Assembly (NCBI RefSeq): GCF_000632225.1
Contig: NZ_JFYV01000031.1
Span: 1 to 32,799, forward strand
Length of the DNA stretch: 32,799 bases
Direction: 5' to 3'
Origin: Sphingomonas sp. RIT328
GTDB lineage: Bacteria > Pseudomonadota > Alphaproteobacteria > Sphingomonadales > Sphingomonadaceae
In this document: positions 15,937-23,598 of the stretch, piece by piece
Layout of the letters: every line of letters begins with the position of its first letter
How positions within the stretch are numbered: position 1 is the first letter of the stretch
Translations under genes and position numbers: made by a program
The notes under the pieces: model-generated
Told to the model about the DNA's origin: nothing
Databases searched by the model: none
Seen by the model: only the letters and a program-made list of their open reading frames with translations

Positions 15937-17088
15937 TCAATTGGCTTGGGCAATGCAGGGCGACACGAACAGGTTGCCGCGCCAGCCGCCCGCGACCGTC
16001 TTAGCGCCGACCAGCAGCCACATTGCTGCGAGCGCCACTGTGAGGACAGTGCCGACGATCCCGAAAAAGCCGAGCTGAAGCGTCGTGCCGAGCTTGAAGG
16101 TGGCGACCGTGGAGACGCCAAGCGGGAAGGTATAGCCCCACCAGCCGAGGTTGAACGGAATGCCCGCGCGCCAGTAGCGGATCGTGATCAGCGTCGCGAG
16201 CGCCAGCCACCACAGACCGAAACCCCAGAGCAGCAGCCCGGCAATCGTGCCAATCCCCTGCGCTACCGCGCCGATCTGCCCCAGGCCGTTGGCGGCGAGG
16301 ATCGCGGGCGCGTTGCTGCCGAGCACCAGCATCCCAAGCGCGCCGGTGCCAATCGGACCGAGCGCGAGCCAGCTCGAGGCGGCCATGCTCTCGTGCGGCA
16401 GCTTGTGCAGTGCCATCCGCAGGATCAGGATCGCGAGGATGCCGAACGCGACCGGCACTGAATAAGCCCAGAGCACATACGACGTTGCGAGCACGACGAA
16501 CTGGTGATGCGCGTCCGCCAGATGCGGGGCGAGCAGGCCGCCGCTCGCACCTGCGACCTCCGCCGCGACCACCGGCAGCAGCCACACCGCGGTCATGCCG
16601 TCGAGCGAATGTTCGTGCCGAGTAAACATGAGGTAGGGGATCGCTACACCGCAGGCGAGCGACATCGCGACGTCGATCCACCACAATGTCTCGGCGATCG
16701 GGATCACGCCAGCGCCGAACCGCGGCAGGCCGAACGCCAGGAACCCGTTGATGATCGTCGCCAGCCCCATCGGGATCGTGCCGATGAACATCGACACGGT
16801 GTTGTGCCCGAAGATCCGCCGCGCCTCGTGTCCGAACATCGTCCAGCGCGCGGTGTAGAGCCCGGCGAACAGCGTGAAGAGCGCGATGTTGAAGTACCAC
16901 AGCGCCTCGCCGACCGGGTGCAGCGATGCGCCGACGCCCGGCACCTGCGGCAAGGCGAGCGCGAGAATGCCGGTGCCCATCGTAGCGGCGAACCAGTTGG
17001 GGGTGAACTGCCGGATCATCTCGCGCGGGGAGTCGAGCCGGCTGAGGGGCTTCAGGCCATCGAGAACGGGTTTCAGATCGGCGGTCAC
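15937..17088 (-). CDS. TDT-family transporter, probable sulfite exporter
   Basis: A 383-residue inner-membrane protein with about ten helices of the tellurite-resistance/dicarboxylate (TDT) family, which includes TehA, SLAC1, Mae1 and the yeast sulfite pump SSU1. Typical segments are FTPNWFAATMGTGILALALP, PMGLATIINGFLAFG and WWGYTFPLGVSTVATFKLG. Its start overlaps the LysR stop by four bases, and the sulfite dehydrogenase genes follow 107 bases downstream. Linkage to these genes makes sulfite the likely substrate: export to the periplasm where SorAB oxidises it. Malate or another dicarboxylate, suggested by the nearby mdh, is the alternative. Confidence 0.82.
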   Translation of the reverse strand: MTADLKPVLDGLKPLSRLDSPREMIRQFTPNWFAATMGTGILALALPQVPGVGASLHPVGEALWYFNIALFTLFAGLYTARWTMFGHEARRIFGHNTVSMFIGTIPMGLATIINGFLAFGLPRFGAGVIPIAETLWWIDVAMSLACGVAIPYLMFTRHEHSLDGMTAVWLLPVVAAEVAGASGGLLAPHLADAHHQFVVLATSYVLWAYSVPVAFGILAILILRMALHKLPHESMAASSWLALGPIGTGALGMLVLGSNAPAILAANGLGQIGAVAQGIGTIAGLLLWGFGLWWLALATLITIRYWRAGIPFNLGWWGYTFPLGVSTVATFKLGTTLQLGFFGIVGTVLTVALAAMWLLVGAKTVAGGWRGNLFVSPCIAQAN

Positions 17089-17957
17089 TTGCCAGTCTCC
17101 TTGATGAGATCGGTCAGCGCATCGGCCGCCCGCGTTCGATACCGCTCTTTATGGCGCAGCGCGTAGAACGGACGCCGCGGCAGACCGAGCGGCAGATCGT
17201 GCAACGTGCCGGCCGCGATTGCAGGTGCGACGACATGCTGCGACAGCACCGCGACGCCCGCCCCGGCCTCGACCGCGCTACGTACCGCCTCGTTCGATGG
17301 TAGCATCAGCGCCACGGTGAGGTCCGACGGATCGACGCCGCGCTGGCGCAGCACCTCCTCGAACGACGAGCGCGTGCCCGATCCCTGCTCGCGGACGATC
17401 CAGCGTGCGGCGCGGATCCAGTCCTCGTCGATCGTGTCGGCTGCGCGGTCGCTTACCAGCACCATGCGGTCGTTCGCGACCGTCCAATGCGCGAGCGCGG
17501 GCTCGTCGATCACACCCTCGACGAAGCCGAGCTCGACCGCACCGTCGAGCACGCGCGCCGCGGCCCCCTCGGTGTTGTCGATCGCCAGTTCGATTGAGAT
17601 CGCGGGGTAGCGCGCATGGAACGCGGCCAGCTGGCGGGGCAGCCAATAGCCCGCGATCGTCTGGCTTGCGACTAGCCGCAGAGTGCCGCGCTCCAGTCCT
17701 GCATATTCGGCCAGTGCAAGTTCCGCGCTGGCGGCACGGCCAAGCACTGCGCGTGCGTCGACCAGAAACATGCGGCCCGCTTCGGACAGTTCGATCCCAC
17801 GGCCGACCCGGTGGAACAGCGGCACGCCGTGCCGGGCTTCCAGCGCGGCGATGGCAGCGCTTGCGGCTGACTGCGTCACATTGAGCGCTTCGGCCGCGCG
17901 CGTCATGTGCTCGCGCTCAGCGACACCGACGAAAATCCTGAGTTGTTCCAGGGTCAT
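17085..17957 (-). CDS. LysR-family regulator (YeiE-like) of the sulfite operon
   Basis: A 290-residue LysR protein. The N-terminal winged helix is complete: MTLEQLRIFVGVAEREHMTR, then AALNVTQS-type recognition helix (EALNVTQSAASAAIAALE) and FHRVGRGIELSEAG. The effector domain begins around GTLRLVASQTIAGYWLP, the region that in relatives binds a small anion-like ligand. It is the intact paralog of the frameshifted gene at 7794-8671 and may control both sulfite loci. A perfect ATT-N11-AAT LysR box lies at 18013-18029, 55 bases before its start. It is translationally coupled to the TDT exporter. Confidence 0.88.
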   Translation of the reverse strand: MTLEQLRIFVGVAEREHMTRAAEALNVTQSAASAAIAALEARHGVPLFHRVGRGIELSEAGRMFLVDARAVLGRAASAELALAEYAGLERGTLRLVASQTIAGYWLPRQLAAFHARYPAISIELAIDNTEGAAARVLDGAVELGFVEGVIDEPALAHWTVANDRMVLVSDRAADTIDEDWIRAARWIVREQGSGTRSSFEEVLRQRGVDPSDLTVALMLPSNEAVRSAVEAGAGVAVLSQHVVAPAIAAGTLHDLPLGLPRRPFYALRHKERYRTRAADALTDLIKETGK

Positions 17958-18012
17958 GCCCGATCTCCTTGCCCCAATGATAGGGAAAGGAGATCAATCG
18001 CACCAACCAAAG

Positions 18013-18031
18013 ATTACGGTCATTCCAATCA
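18013..18031. promoter_or_regulatory. LysR box upstream of the second LysR gene
   Basis: ATT at 18013-18015, eleven bases, then AAT at 18027-18029 is the classic T-N11-A LysR box. Its 16 bases at 18016-18031 recur exactly, in inverse orientation, at 20391-20406 in the yncE divergent promoter region, and 11 of 12 core bases recur at 8706-8717. Confidence 0.65.
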
Positions 18032-18045
18032 GATATACCGATCGG

Positions 18046-19029
18046 TCATTTCAGAATGTCGATAACCGCCTCACGTTCATCGACCAGTTCGGCAATCGTG
18101 CGATCAAGCATCGTTCGCTGGAATGGATCGAGGATCAGTCCTTCGATACGCGCATACCCACCGCTTTTGCAGTGCACCGGCACGCCGCACACCAGCCCTT
18201 GCGGGATACCGTAGGAGCCATCTGACACCACGCCCATCGACACCCAATTGTCGCCTGCGCCGTGCACCCAATCGCGCAGATGGTCGATCGCCGCATTTGC
18301 TGCCGACGCGGCCGAGGACGCACCCCGTGCTTCGATGATCGCGGTTCCGCGCTGCGCAACGGTGGGGATCAGGGTCTCGCGGTACCAGGCCTCGTTTCCG
18401 ATACGGTCGGCAAGCTTTTGGCCATCGAGTTCGGCATTCCCCCAGTCGGCAAACATCGTCGGCGAATGGTTTCCCCAGACGACGAGCTTTGTAATCGCAT
18501 CGACACCGACACCCGCCTTGGCCGCAAGCTGTCCCTGCGCGCGGTTGTGATCGAGGCGGATCATCGACGTGATGTTTTCGGCAGGGAAACCCGGTGCGCT
18601 TTGCGCAATGATCCAGGCATTTGTGTTGGCGGGATTACCGACGACCAGGATCTTGGCGTCGCGTTTGGCCACTGCGTCCAGCGCTGCGCCCTGCGTCTTG
18701 AAGATCGCTGCGTTGGCAGCGAGCAAATCACGGCGCTCCATGCCCTTCGAGCGGGGACGAGACCCGACCAGCATGGCCGCATCGATGTCCTTGAAAGCCA
18801 CCATCGGATCATCAGTAATGATCACATCTGCCAGCAGCGGGAACGCGCAATCCTCCAGTTCCATGACCACGCCGCGTACTGCGTCCAGCGCCTGCGGCAC
18901 GTCGAGCAGTTGAAGGATAACGGGCTGGTCCGGTCCGAACACGTCACCCTGCGCGACCCGGAAGAGCAGCGAATAGCAAATTTGTCCTGCGGCACCGCTG
19001 ATCGCGATCCTGACGGGGGGCTTGGTCAT
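18046..19029 (-). CDS. mdh: Malate dehydrogenase (MDH type 2)
   Basis: A 327-residue NAD-dependent enzyme interconverting malate and oxaloacetate. ATG 19029 ([20 protein letters not shown]) gives the standard length. The GAAGQI dinucleotide-binding loop, [22 protein letters not shown] with the substrate arginine/aspartate region, and the catalytic histidine in [10 protein letters not shown] are all present. Most bacteria carry one chromosomal mdh, so a transposon copy between a YncE-like gene (46 bases upstream) and the sulfite LysR gene is unusual. Sulfite is known to inhibit malate dehydrogenases, so a spare or tolerant copy is one idea; supplying malate for TDT transport is another. Neither is shown by the sequence. 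Confidence 0.92.
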   Translation of the reverse strand: MTKPPVRIAISGAAGQICYSLLFRVAQGDVFGPDQPVILQLLDVPQALDAVRGVVMELEDCAFPLLADVIITDDPMVAFKDIDAAMLVGSRPRSKGMERRDLLAANAAIFKTQGAALDAVAKRDAKILVVGNPANTNAWIIAQSAPGFPAENITSMIRLDHNRAQGQLAAKAGVGVDAITKLVVWGNHSPTMFADWGNAELDGQKLADRIGNEAWYRETLIPTVAQRGTAIIEARGASSAASAANAAIDHLRDWVHGAGDNWVSMGVVSDGSYGIPQGLVCGVPVHCKSGGYARIEGLILDPFQRTMLDRTIAELVDEREAVIDILK

Positions 19030-19075
19030 TTTGGAAAGGGCTTTCGTTGGGAGATTACAGACGGTGTGAGACCGA

Positions 19076-20245
19076 TCAACGCGCCGCCAGGGCAAGCGCC
19101 GCATCGCGCCCGGATGGCACCAGATTGGCGAGACCTTTTCCTGATCTTACGGCACCAGGAACGTAGATCAGGCTCTGCGCATCCGTACTGATCGGGATCG
19201 TCGACACGGTGGTGTACGTCAGCGTGTCGATCCCAGCGACCTTGTTGGTTCCGGCCAGGCTGGCATAGATCCTCGTACCATCGCCCGACGGCCAAACCGC
19301 ACTCGGAGCCGCTTGTAGCGGGACGGTTGCCACAGCCTCCAGGCTGTCGGTTCTATAGACCTTGATTGCAGGTTGATCGCCGCCAACGCTGACATAGGCA
19401 AAGGAATCGTCTGCGCGCTGGGCGAAGTTGACCGCGCCCGTTGCTGGACCAGTGTTTATCACTTCGCGTACCGCAAACGGCGGTTTGGCAGCAAAGACCG
19501 TGGTCGTGCCGCTCTCGCGGCGTGTTGCCCAGATCTGTTTGCCATCTGGCGAGACCGCGATTGCTCCCGCACCTGCACCGTTGCTGGCAACGTGTCCGAC
19601 GACGCGCCGATGCTCGACGTCGACAACCAGGATGGACGGCCTTTCAGTAAGCGATACAAAGGCATAGCGTCCGTTTGGCGACAGGATGGTCGCGCCCGCT
19701 CCGCCACTTGCTGGTACGCGGGTGATCTCCCGCGCTGTCTTAGGATCCACGACCGCGATGGCATGTTCATCGCCGAGCGAAACCCAGAGTTCGTGCCCAT
19801 TGGGCGTAAACGCGACGGCGGTAGGCGACGTCTGGAACACGGTCCGGCCTCGTTCCGTGTTCGTGGCCAGATCTACGAGCGTCACACTGTGCTGCGCTAA
19901 TGCCGATACCGCCAGGGTCCGCCCGTCACGCGTTGCAGCCAGGTGCTGGACTTTGGGGCTGGAAAAGCTGGGCTCAGCTATCGCGCTTTTGGCGAGGTCG
20001 ATCCGTCCCAGTTCGTTGCCCGCTGCAGGATCGATGACAACGATCTTCGTCGATGTAGGGTCAGACACATAGATCCGGTCATGATGGCTGAGGTCGATAT
20101 CAGCCTTCGACCACGGTGCCTGAACCGCCTTGATATCGTAGGGAAAGTCGTCCGCCGCAGGTGCAGCCCAATAGGCCTGAGCGATCGCCGGGACTGGCGC
20201 TACGGAGGCCAACATCGCGGCAACCAGAACGATCGCAGCTTTCAT
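19076..20245 (-). CDS. Periplasmic YncE-like beta-propeller protein
   Basis: A 389-residue protein with a Sec signal ([20 protein letters not shown], cleavage near IAQA) followed by repeated blades of about 40-45 residues of the type [29 protein letters not shown] and [14 protein letters not shown]. This is the YncE/YVTN beta-propeller family. It is paralogous to the product of 21370-22788: both carry a PPFAV segment, [14 protein letters not shown] and YVPGAV.G..ANL-like endings. The AAGGA before the start suits ATG 20245. It starts the leftward unit that continues into mdh. Function unknown; YncE proteins bind DNA or metal centres in some species. Confidence 0.85.
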   Translation of the reverse strand: MKAAIVLVAAMLASVAPVPAIAQAYWAAPAADDFPYDIKAVQAPWSKADIDLSHHDRIYVSDPTSTKIVVIDPAAGNELGRIDLAKSAIAEPSFSSPKVQHLAATRDGRTLAVSALAQHSVTLVDLATNTERGRTVFQTSPTAVAFTPNGHELWVSLGDEHAIAVVDPKTAREITRVPASGGAGATILSPNGRYAFVSLTERPSILVVDVEHRRVVGHVASNGAGAGAIAVSPDGKQIWATRRESGTTTVFAAKPPFAVREVINTGPATGAVNFAQRADDSFAYVSVGGDQPAIKVYRTDSLEAVATVPLQAAPSAVWPSGDGTRIYASLAGTNKVAGIDTLTYTTVSTIPISTDAQSLIYVPGAVRSGKGLANLVPSGRDAALALAAR

Positions 20246-20489
20246 CGTTTGATCCTTATCACGGACCCGGCGGGTGATCGTGCCGGTCCGATGCCGCTAG
20301 ATCGACCGATATGTCCCTCGCGTCCAACGCATGGTCGCGATGATTTCAATACGAAAACGCGATTATAGATTGCCGACCGTTCCTGTTAAATGATTGGAAT
20401 GACCGTGGTTATGCGTTGGACCGACCGCCCCGCCGCAATCATCTATCCTGTCACGCTCGGCATTCATCGAGACGCGCGGAGACTTCCTC
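20246..20489. promoter_or_regulatory. Divergent promoter region between the two YncE-like operons
   Basis: This 244-base gap separates the leftward yncE-mdh unit from the rightward membrane protein-DUF305-yncE unit. TGATTGGAATGACCGT at 20391-20406 is an exact copy, inverted, of the 16 bases upstream of the second LysR gene. This suggests that the same LysR protein controls both operons. Confidence 0.6.
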
Positions 20490-20969
20490 ATGGCAACACA
20501 GCCGATCTACGATCTCGCTACCGAGACACTCGTTGCTCCTAAGCCTGTGCGTCGACATCTCGCAATCGTGCCGGATGCAGGCAATTATGACGAGCTGGAA
20601 AGAACGGCTCCAGGCATCGCATCGCGCGGCGTCCATCCTGCCACGTTGGGCTTGCTCGTCGGCGTGTATGCAGCAATGTTGCTGACTTTCTGGACCTTCT
20701 TCGCACGTGATGCAGCTACGGCGCTCGTCCTGACGGTCGTGTCGGTCTTCATGATCCTGTATTTCGGTCTGATTGCTGGCGGCATCGTACTCAGCGATAC
20801 TCCCGCCCCCGGCGAACCCCTCCGTTCGTTCTCGGAGTTCATCAAGGGCCCGGTCGATATCTTGACGGGCACGATCACAGGGCGCGAAGCGGCTATACAG
20901 ATGCTCTTTCTCCCGGCCTGCATGGCCGTGCTAGCAACGATTATCGGCATCATCGCTCGCGTGTCGTAA
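20490..20969 (+). CDS. Unrecognised inner-membrane protein
   Basis: A 159-residue protein starting at ATG 20490 behind GGAGA. The N-terminal about 55 residues are soluble. They are followed by two adjacent helices (about 56-75 and 80-102), a loop with TPAPGEPLRSFSEFIKGPVD, and a final helix (about 137-156), so three membrane segments in all. I do not recognise the family. It is first of a rightward unit with a DUF305 protein 23 bases downstream and a YncE-like protein that overlaps the latter. The loop between helices 2 and 3 is the likely functional part. Confidence 0.7.
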   Translation: MATQPIYDLATETLVAPKPVRRHLAIVPDAGNYDELERTAPGIASRGVHPATLGLLVGVYAAMLLTFWTFFARDAATALVLTVVSVFMILYFGLIAGGIVLSDTPAPGEPLRSFSEFIKGPVDILTGTITGREAAIQMLFLPACMAVLATIIGIIARVS

Positions 20970-20992
20970 ACAGGAAAACTAGGGACAGGACG

Positions 20993-21373
20993 ATGAGATC
21001 ACGCATGACCTTGCTGATGGCGATAGGCTTGTCCGTATCGACCGCTGCTATCGCGCAAACGGACGGCTTCGCGTCCGCGATGGATGCGGCGATGACGCGG
21101 ATGCACGGCGCGATGATGACTGGCTATTCAAACGATCCCGATCGCGACTTCGCAAGGATGATGATCCCGCATCATCAAGGTGCGATCGACATGGCTGAGA
21201 TCGAGCTGCGTTACGGCAAGGACGAACGCCTGCGCCGGCTTGCGCAAGGGATCATCGTCGAACAGCGTCAGGAAATCGCGGTGATGCAGGGCATCCTATC
21301 CGAAGGCGGCGCGTTGCCACGTCACACCGGACCGACCGCGACTGGTCACCCCCATCACGGAGACCGTCCATGA
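20993..21373 (+). CDS. Secreted DUF305 protein
   Basis: A 126-residue protein with a signal peptide ending around TAAIAQT, followed by a ferritin-like four-helix DUF305 domain. Hallmark motifs are DRDFARMMIPHHQGAIDMAE, with the paired histidines, and a methionine-rich helix (MDAAMTRMHGAMM). The C-terminus is histidine-rich (TGHPHHGDRP). Members such as cyanobacterial CopM bind copper in the periplasm, and metal handling is the likely role here. Its stop overlaps the start of the YncE-like gene by four bases (ATGA), so the two are translationally coupled and may work together. Confidence 0.85.
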   Translation: MRSRMTLLMAIGLSVSTAAIAQTDGFASAMDAAMTRMHGAMMTGYSNDPDRDFARMMIPHHQGAIDMAEIELRYGKDERLRRLAQGIIVEQRQEIAVMQGILSEGGALPRHTGPTATGHPHHGDRP

Positions 21374-22788
21374 AGCGTTTCACCCTAACCGCCTGCACCG
21401 CCTTGTGCTTTTCAGGCCCTGCGTTTGCCCAGCAAGTGCCCAATGCGACCCCCGACATCCCTGTCAGCGCGCAGGACCGGTTCTACACGTCGGACCAGTT
21501 CTCCAACACCGTGTCGGTGATCGACCCATCAACCAACACGCTGCTTGGCGTCATCAAGCTCGGCGACCAGACCCCCGCCAACCTCAGCCCGCTCTACAAG
21601 GGGCAGCTGCTTGTCCACGGCATGGGCTTCTCGCCCGATCGTAAGACGCTGGCGGCGATCTCGATCGGTTCGAACTCGGTGACGTTCATCGATACCGCGA
21701 CCAATGCCGTGAAGCACACGACCTATGTCGGGCGCTCGCCGCATGAGGCGTTTTTCCGCCCCGACGGTCGCGAAGTCTGGGTCGCGGTGCGCGGCGAGGA
21801 TTATATCCAGGTGCTCGACGGCAAGACCTTCGCGCCGACCACGCGCATCCCCGTCCCCAACGGCCCCGGCATGACGATTTTCTCGCCGAACGGGAAATAC
21901 GGCTATGTCTGTTCGAGCTTCTCACCCGAGACCGTGGTGATCGACACCGCCTCGAAGAAGATCGTCGGTCGCGTCAAGCAGGCAAGCCCGTTCTGCCCCG
22001 ACATCGCCGCGACGCCCGACGGCAAGCAGGTCTGGCTGACGCTGAAGGACGTCGGCAAGGTCATGGTGTTCGACGCCAAGCCACCCTTCGCAGTGCTGAA
22101 GACGTTCGACACCGGCGCGATCACCAACCACGTCAACATCGCCCGCACCAAGGCCGGCCAGTTCGCCTATGTGACGGTCGGCACCGAGAATGTCGTGAAG
22201 GTGTTCCGCACCACCGACTTCGTGCAGGTCGCGAGCATCCCGGTCGGCGCGCTGCCGCACGGTCTGTGGCCGTCGGGCGACGGCTCGCGGATCTATGTCG
22301 GGCTGGAGAACGCCGACGCTGTTGCGGCGATCGACACCGCCAGCAACACCGTCATCGCGACGATTCCGATCGGTCAGGGGCCGCAAGGCGTGGCCTATGT
22401 TCCCGGCGCGGTGCCGGTAGGCGAAGGCCGTGCAAACCTGATACCGCTCGCACAGGCCGGCATGAAGATCCAGCTGACCCTCGCCGGGACTGGCCGCAGC
22501 CAGGTCACGCTGTTCGATCAAGGCCAAGTCCAGATCCTGCAGGCGGCGGTTGCGGGCCTCAGCCCAAAGATGCCCTATGTCCTTGGGCTATCCTCCCGCG
22601 CTGATGGTGGCGGCGTGATCCAGCCTCTGGCAAAGTTCATGACCAATCCGGCTGGCGGCGCGATCGTCAACACGCTCGGACCGCTCCGCCAGATCGTCAG
22701 CGACGCGAAGGGCGACATGCGCCGGTACCTCGTCATTGCGTCAGGCGACCCGATGATGCCGAGCGCTGTCGTTCAGGTGCAGAAATGA
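21370..22788 (+). CDS. Second periplasmic YncE-like beta-propeller with C-terminal extension
   Basis: A 472-residue protein with a Sec signal (MKRFTLTACTALCFSGPAFA) and YncE/YVTN-type propeller blades (NTVSVIDPSTNTLLGVI, TIFSPNGKYGYVC, VWLTLKDVGKVMVFDAK). Beyond the propeller, residues about 370-472 form an extra beta-rich domain that its paralog at 19076-20245 lacks. It is the last gene of the unit with the membrane protein and DUF305. Codon use and base composition are more uniformly GC-rich than those of the paralog, so the two may have different histories. A role with DUF305 in periplasmic metal handling is inferred from linkage only. Confidence 0.85.
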   Translation: MKRFTLTACTALCFSGPAFAQQVPNATPDIPVSAQDRFYTSDQFSNTVSVIDPSTNTLLGVIKLGDQTPANLSPLYKGQLLVHGMGFSPDRKTLAAISIGSNSVTFIDTATNAVKHTTYVGRSPHEAFFRPDGREVWVAVRGEDYIQVLDGKTFAPTTRIPVPNGPGMTIFSPNGKYGYVCSSFSPETVVIDTASKKIVGRVKQASPFCPDIAATPDGKQVWLTLKDVGKVMVFDAKPPFAVLKTFDTGAITNHVNIARTKAGQFAYVTVGTENVVKVFRTTDFVQVASIPVGALPHGLWPSGDGSRIYVGLENADAVAAIDTASNTVIATIPIGQGPQGVAYVPGAVPVGEGRANLIPLAQAGMKIQLTLAGTGRSQVTLFDQGQVQILQAAVAGLSPKMPYVLGLSSRADGGGVIQPLAKFMTNPAGGAIVNTLGPLRQIVSDAKGDMRRYLVIASGDPMMPSAVVQVQK

Positions 22789-22873
22789 GGGTTCAGGTGA
22801 ACCCTGCGATCTCCTGTCCGTATCCAGTATCTTGGTCATGACGCCGGTATAGGTTGCCGCAGCGTCTTGAGAC

Positions 22874-23006
22874 TGTCGGAAAACACATGATAGCCGACAC
22901 CCCTGACCTGGGCCTTCGCCGAACCACACGCGCCTCGGCCCATAACGATCGACAAACCCTGTCGCTTTGATAAAGTGTGCGACAACATGCTTTTGATGGT
23001 TTGTCG
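22874..23006. promoter_or_regulatory. Resolution site (res) of the transposon
   Basis: The region before tnpR carries inverted repeats sharing the half-site TGTCG/CGACA: TGTCGG at 22874-22879 with CCGACA at 22894-22899; CGACA at 22950-22954 with TGTCG at 22960-22964; TGTCGC at 22960-22965 with GCGACA at 22979-22984; CGACAA at 22980-22985 with TTGTCG at 23001-23006. Clustered dyads of about 25 bp upstream of a resolvase gene are the usual res layout; the last abuts the tnpR start. Confidence 0.75.
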
Positions 23007-23009
23007 TAC

Positions 23010-23594
23010 ATGCTCGTCGGATATATGCGGGTATCGTCGGCTGACGATCGCCAAACGGTCGATCTCCAGCGGGACGCGCTAGTCGCAGCCGGCGTCGATC
23101 ATCGGAATCTCCATACCGACAAGGCATCCGGCGCGCGCGACGATCGACCGGGCCTGAAAGCCTGCCTCGACTATCTGAACGCGGGCGACACGCTGATCGT
23201 GTGGAAGCTCGACCGGCTCGGGCGCTCGCTGCCGCACCTGCTGACGATCGTCACCGACCTGAAGGCGCGCGGCATCGCGTTCCGGTCGCTGACCGAGCAG
23301 ATGGATACGACCACGCCGCACGGCGAGTTGCTGTTCTCGCTGTTCGGCGCATTGGCGCAATATGAGCGTGCGCTGACTCGCGAACGGGTGATGGCGGGAC
23401 TGGCCGCTGCCAAACGCCGGGGACGCCAGGGCGGTCGCCCGCCGATGATCGACGCCGAAACGCTCGAGCGGATCACCGCCGCGCTGGATGGTGGGGCGAG
23501 CAAGGCGTCCGTCTGCCGGACCTTCAAGGTGCCGCGCTCGACCCTGCTCGGAACGCTGTCGCGGATCGGCTGGACCGCACCGGCCAAAGTCTGA
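23010..23594 (+). CDS. tnpR: Serine resolvase TnpR
   Basis: A 194-residue serine recombinase starting at ATG 23010 (MLVGYMRVSSADDRQTVDLQ); a start 33 bases earlier would run into the res site. The catalytic serine is in YMRVSS. The other active-site elements, DKASGARDDRPGL, VWKLDRLGRS and the long E-helix region GALAQYERALTRERV, are intact. The C-terminal helix-turn-helix (ASKASVCRTFKVPRSTL-like) binds res. It resolves the cointegrates made by TnpA into two separate replicons. It is transcribed in the same direction as tnpA, four bases before it. Confidence 0.95.
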   Translation: MLVGYMRVSSADDRQTVDLQRDALVAAGVDHRNLHTDKASGARDDRPGLKACLDYLNAGDTLIVWKLDRLGRSLPHLLTIVTDLKARGIAFRSLTEQMDTTTPHGELLFSLFGALAQYERALTRERVMAGLAAAKRRGRQGGRPPMIDAETLERITAALDGGASKASVCRTFKVPRSTLLGTLSRIGWTAPAKV

Positions 23595-23598
23595 TTCG

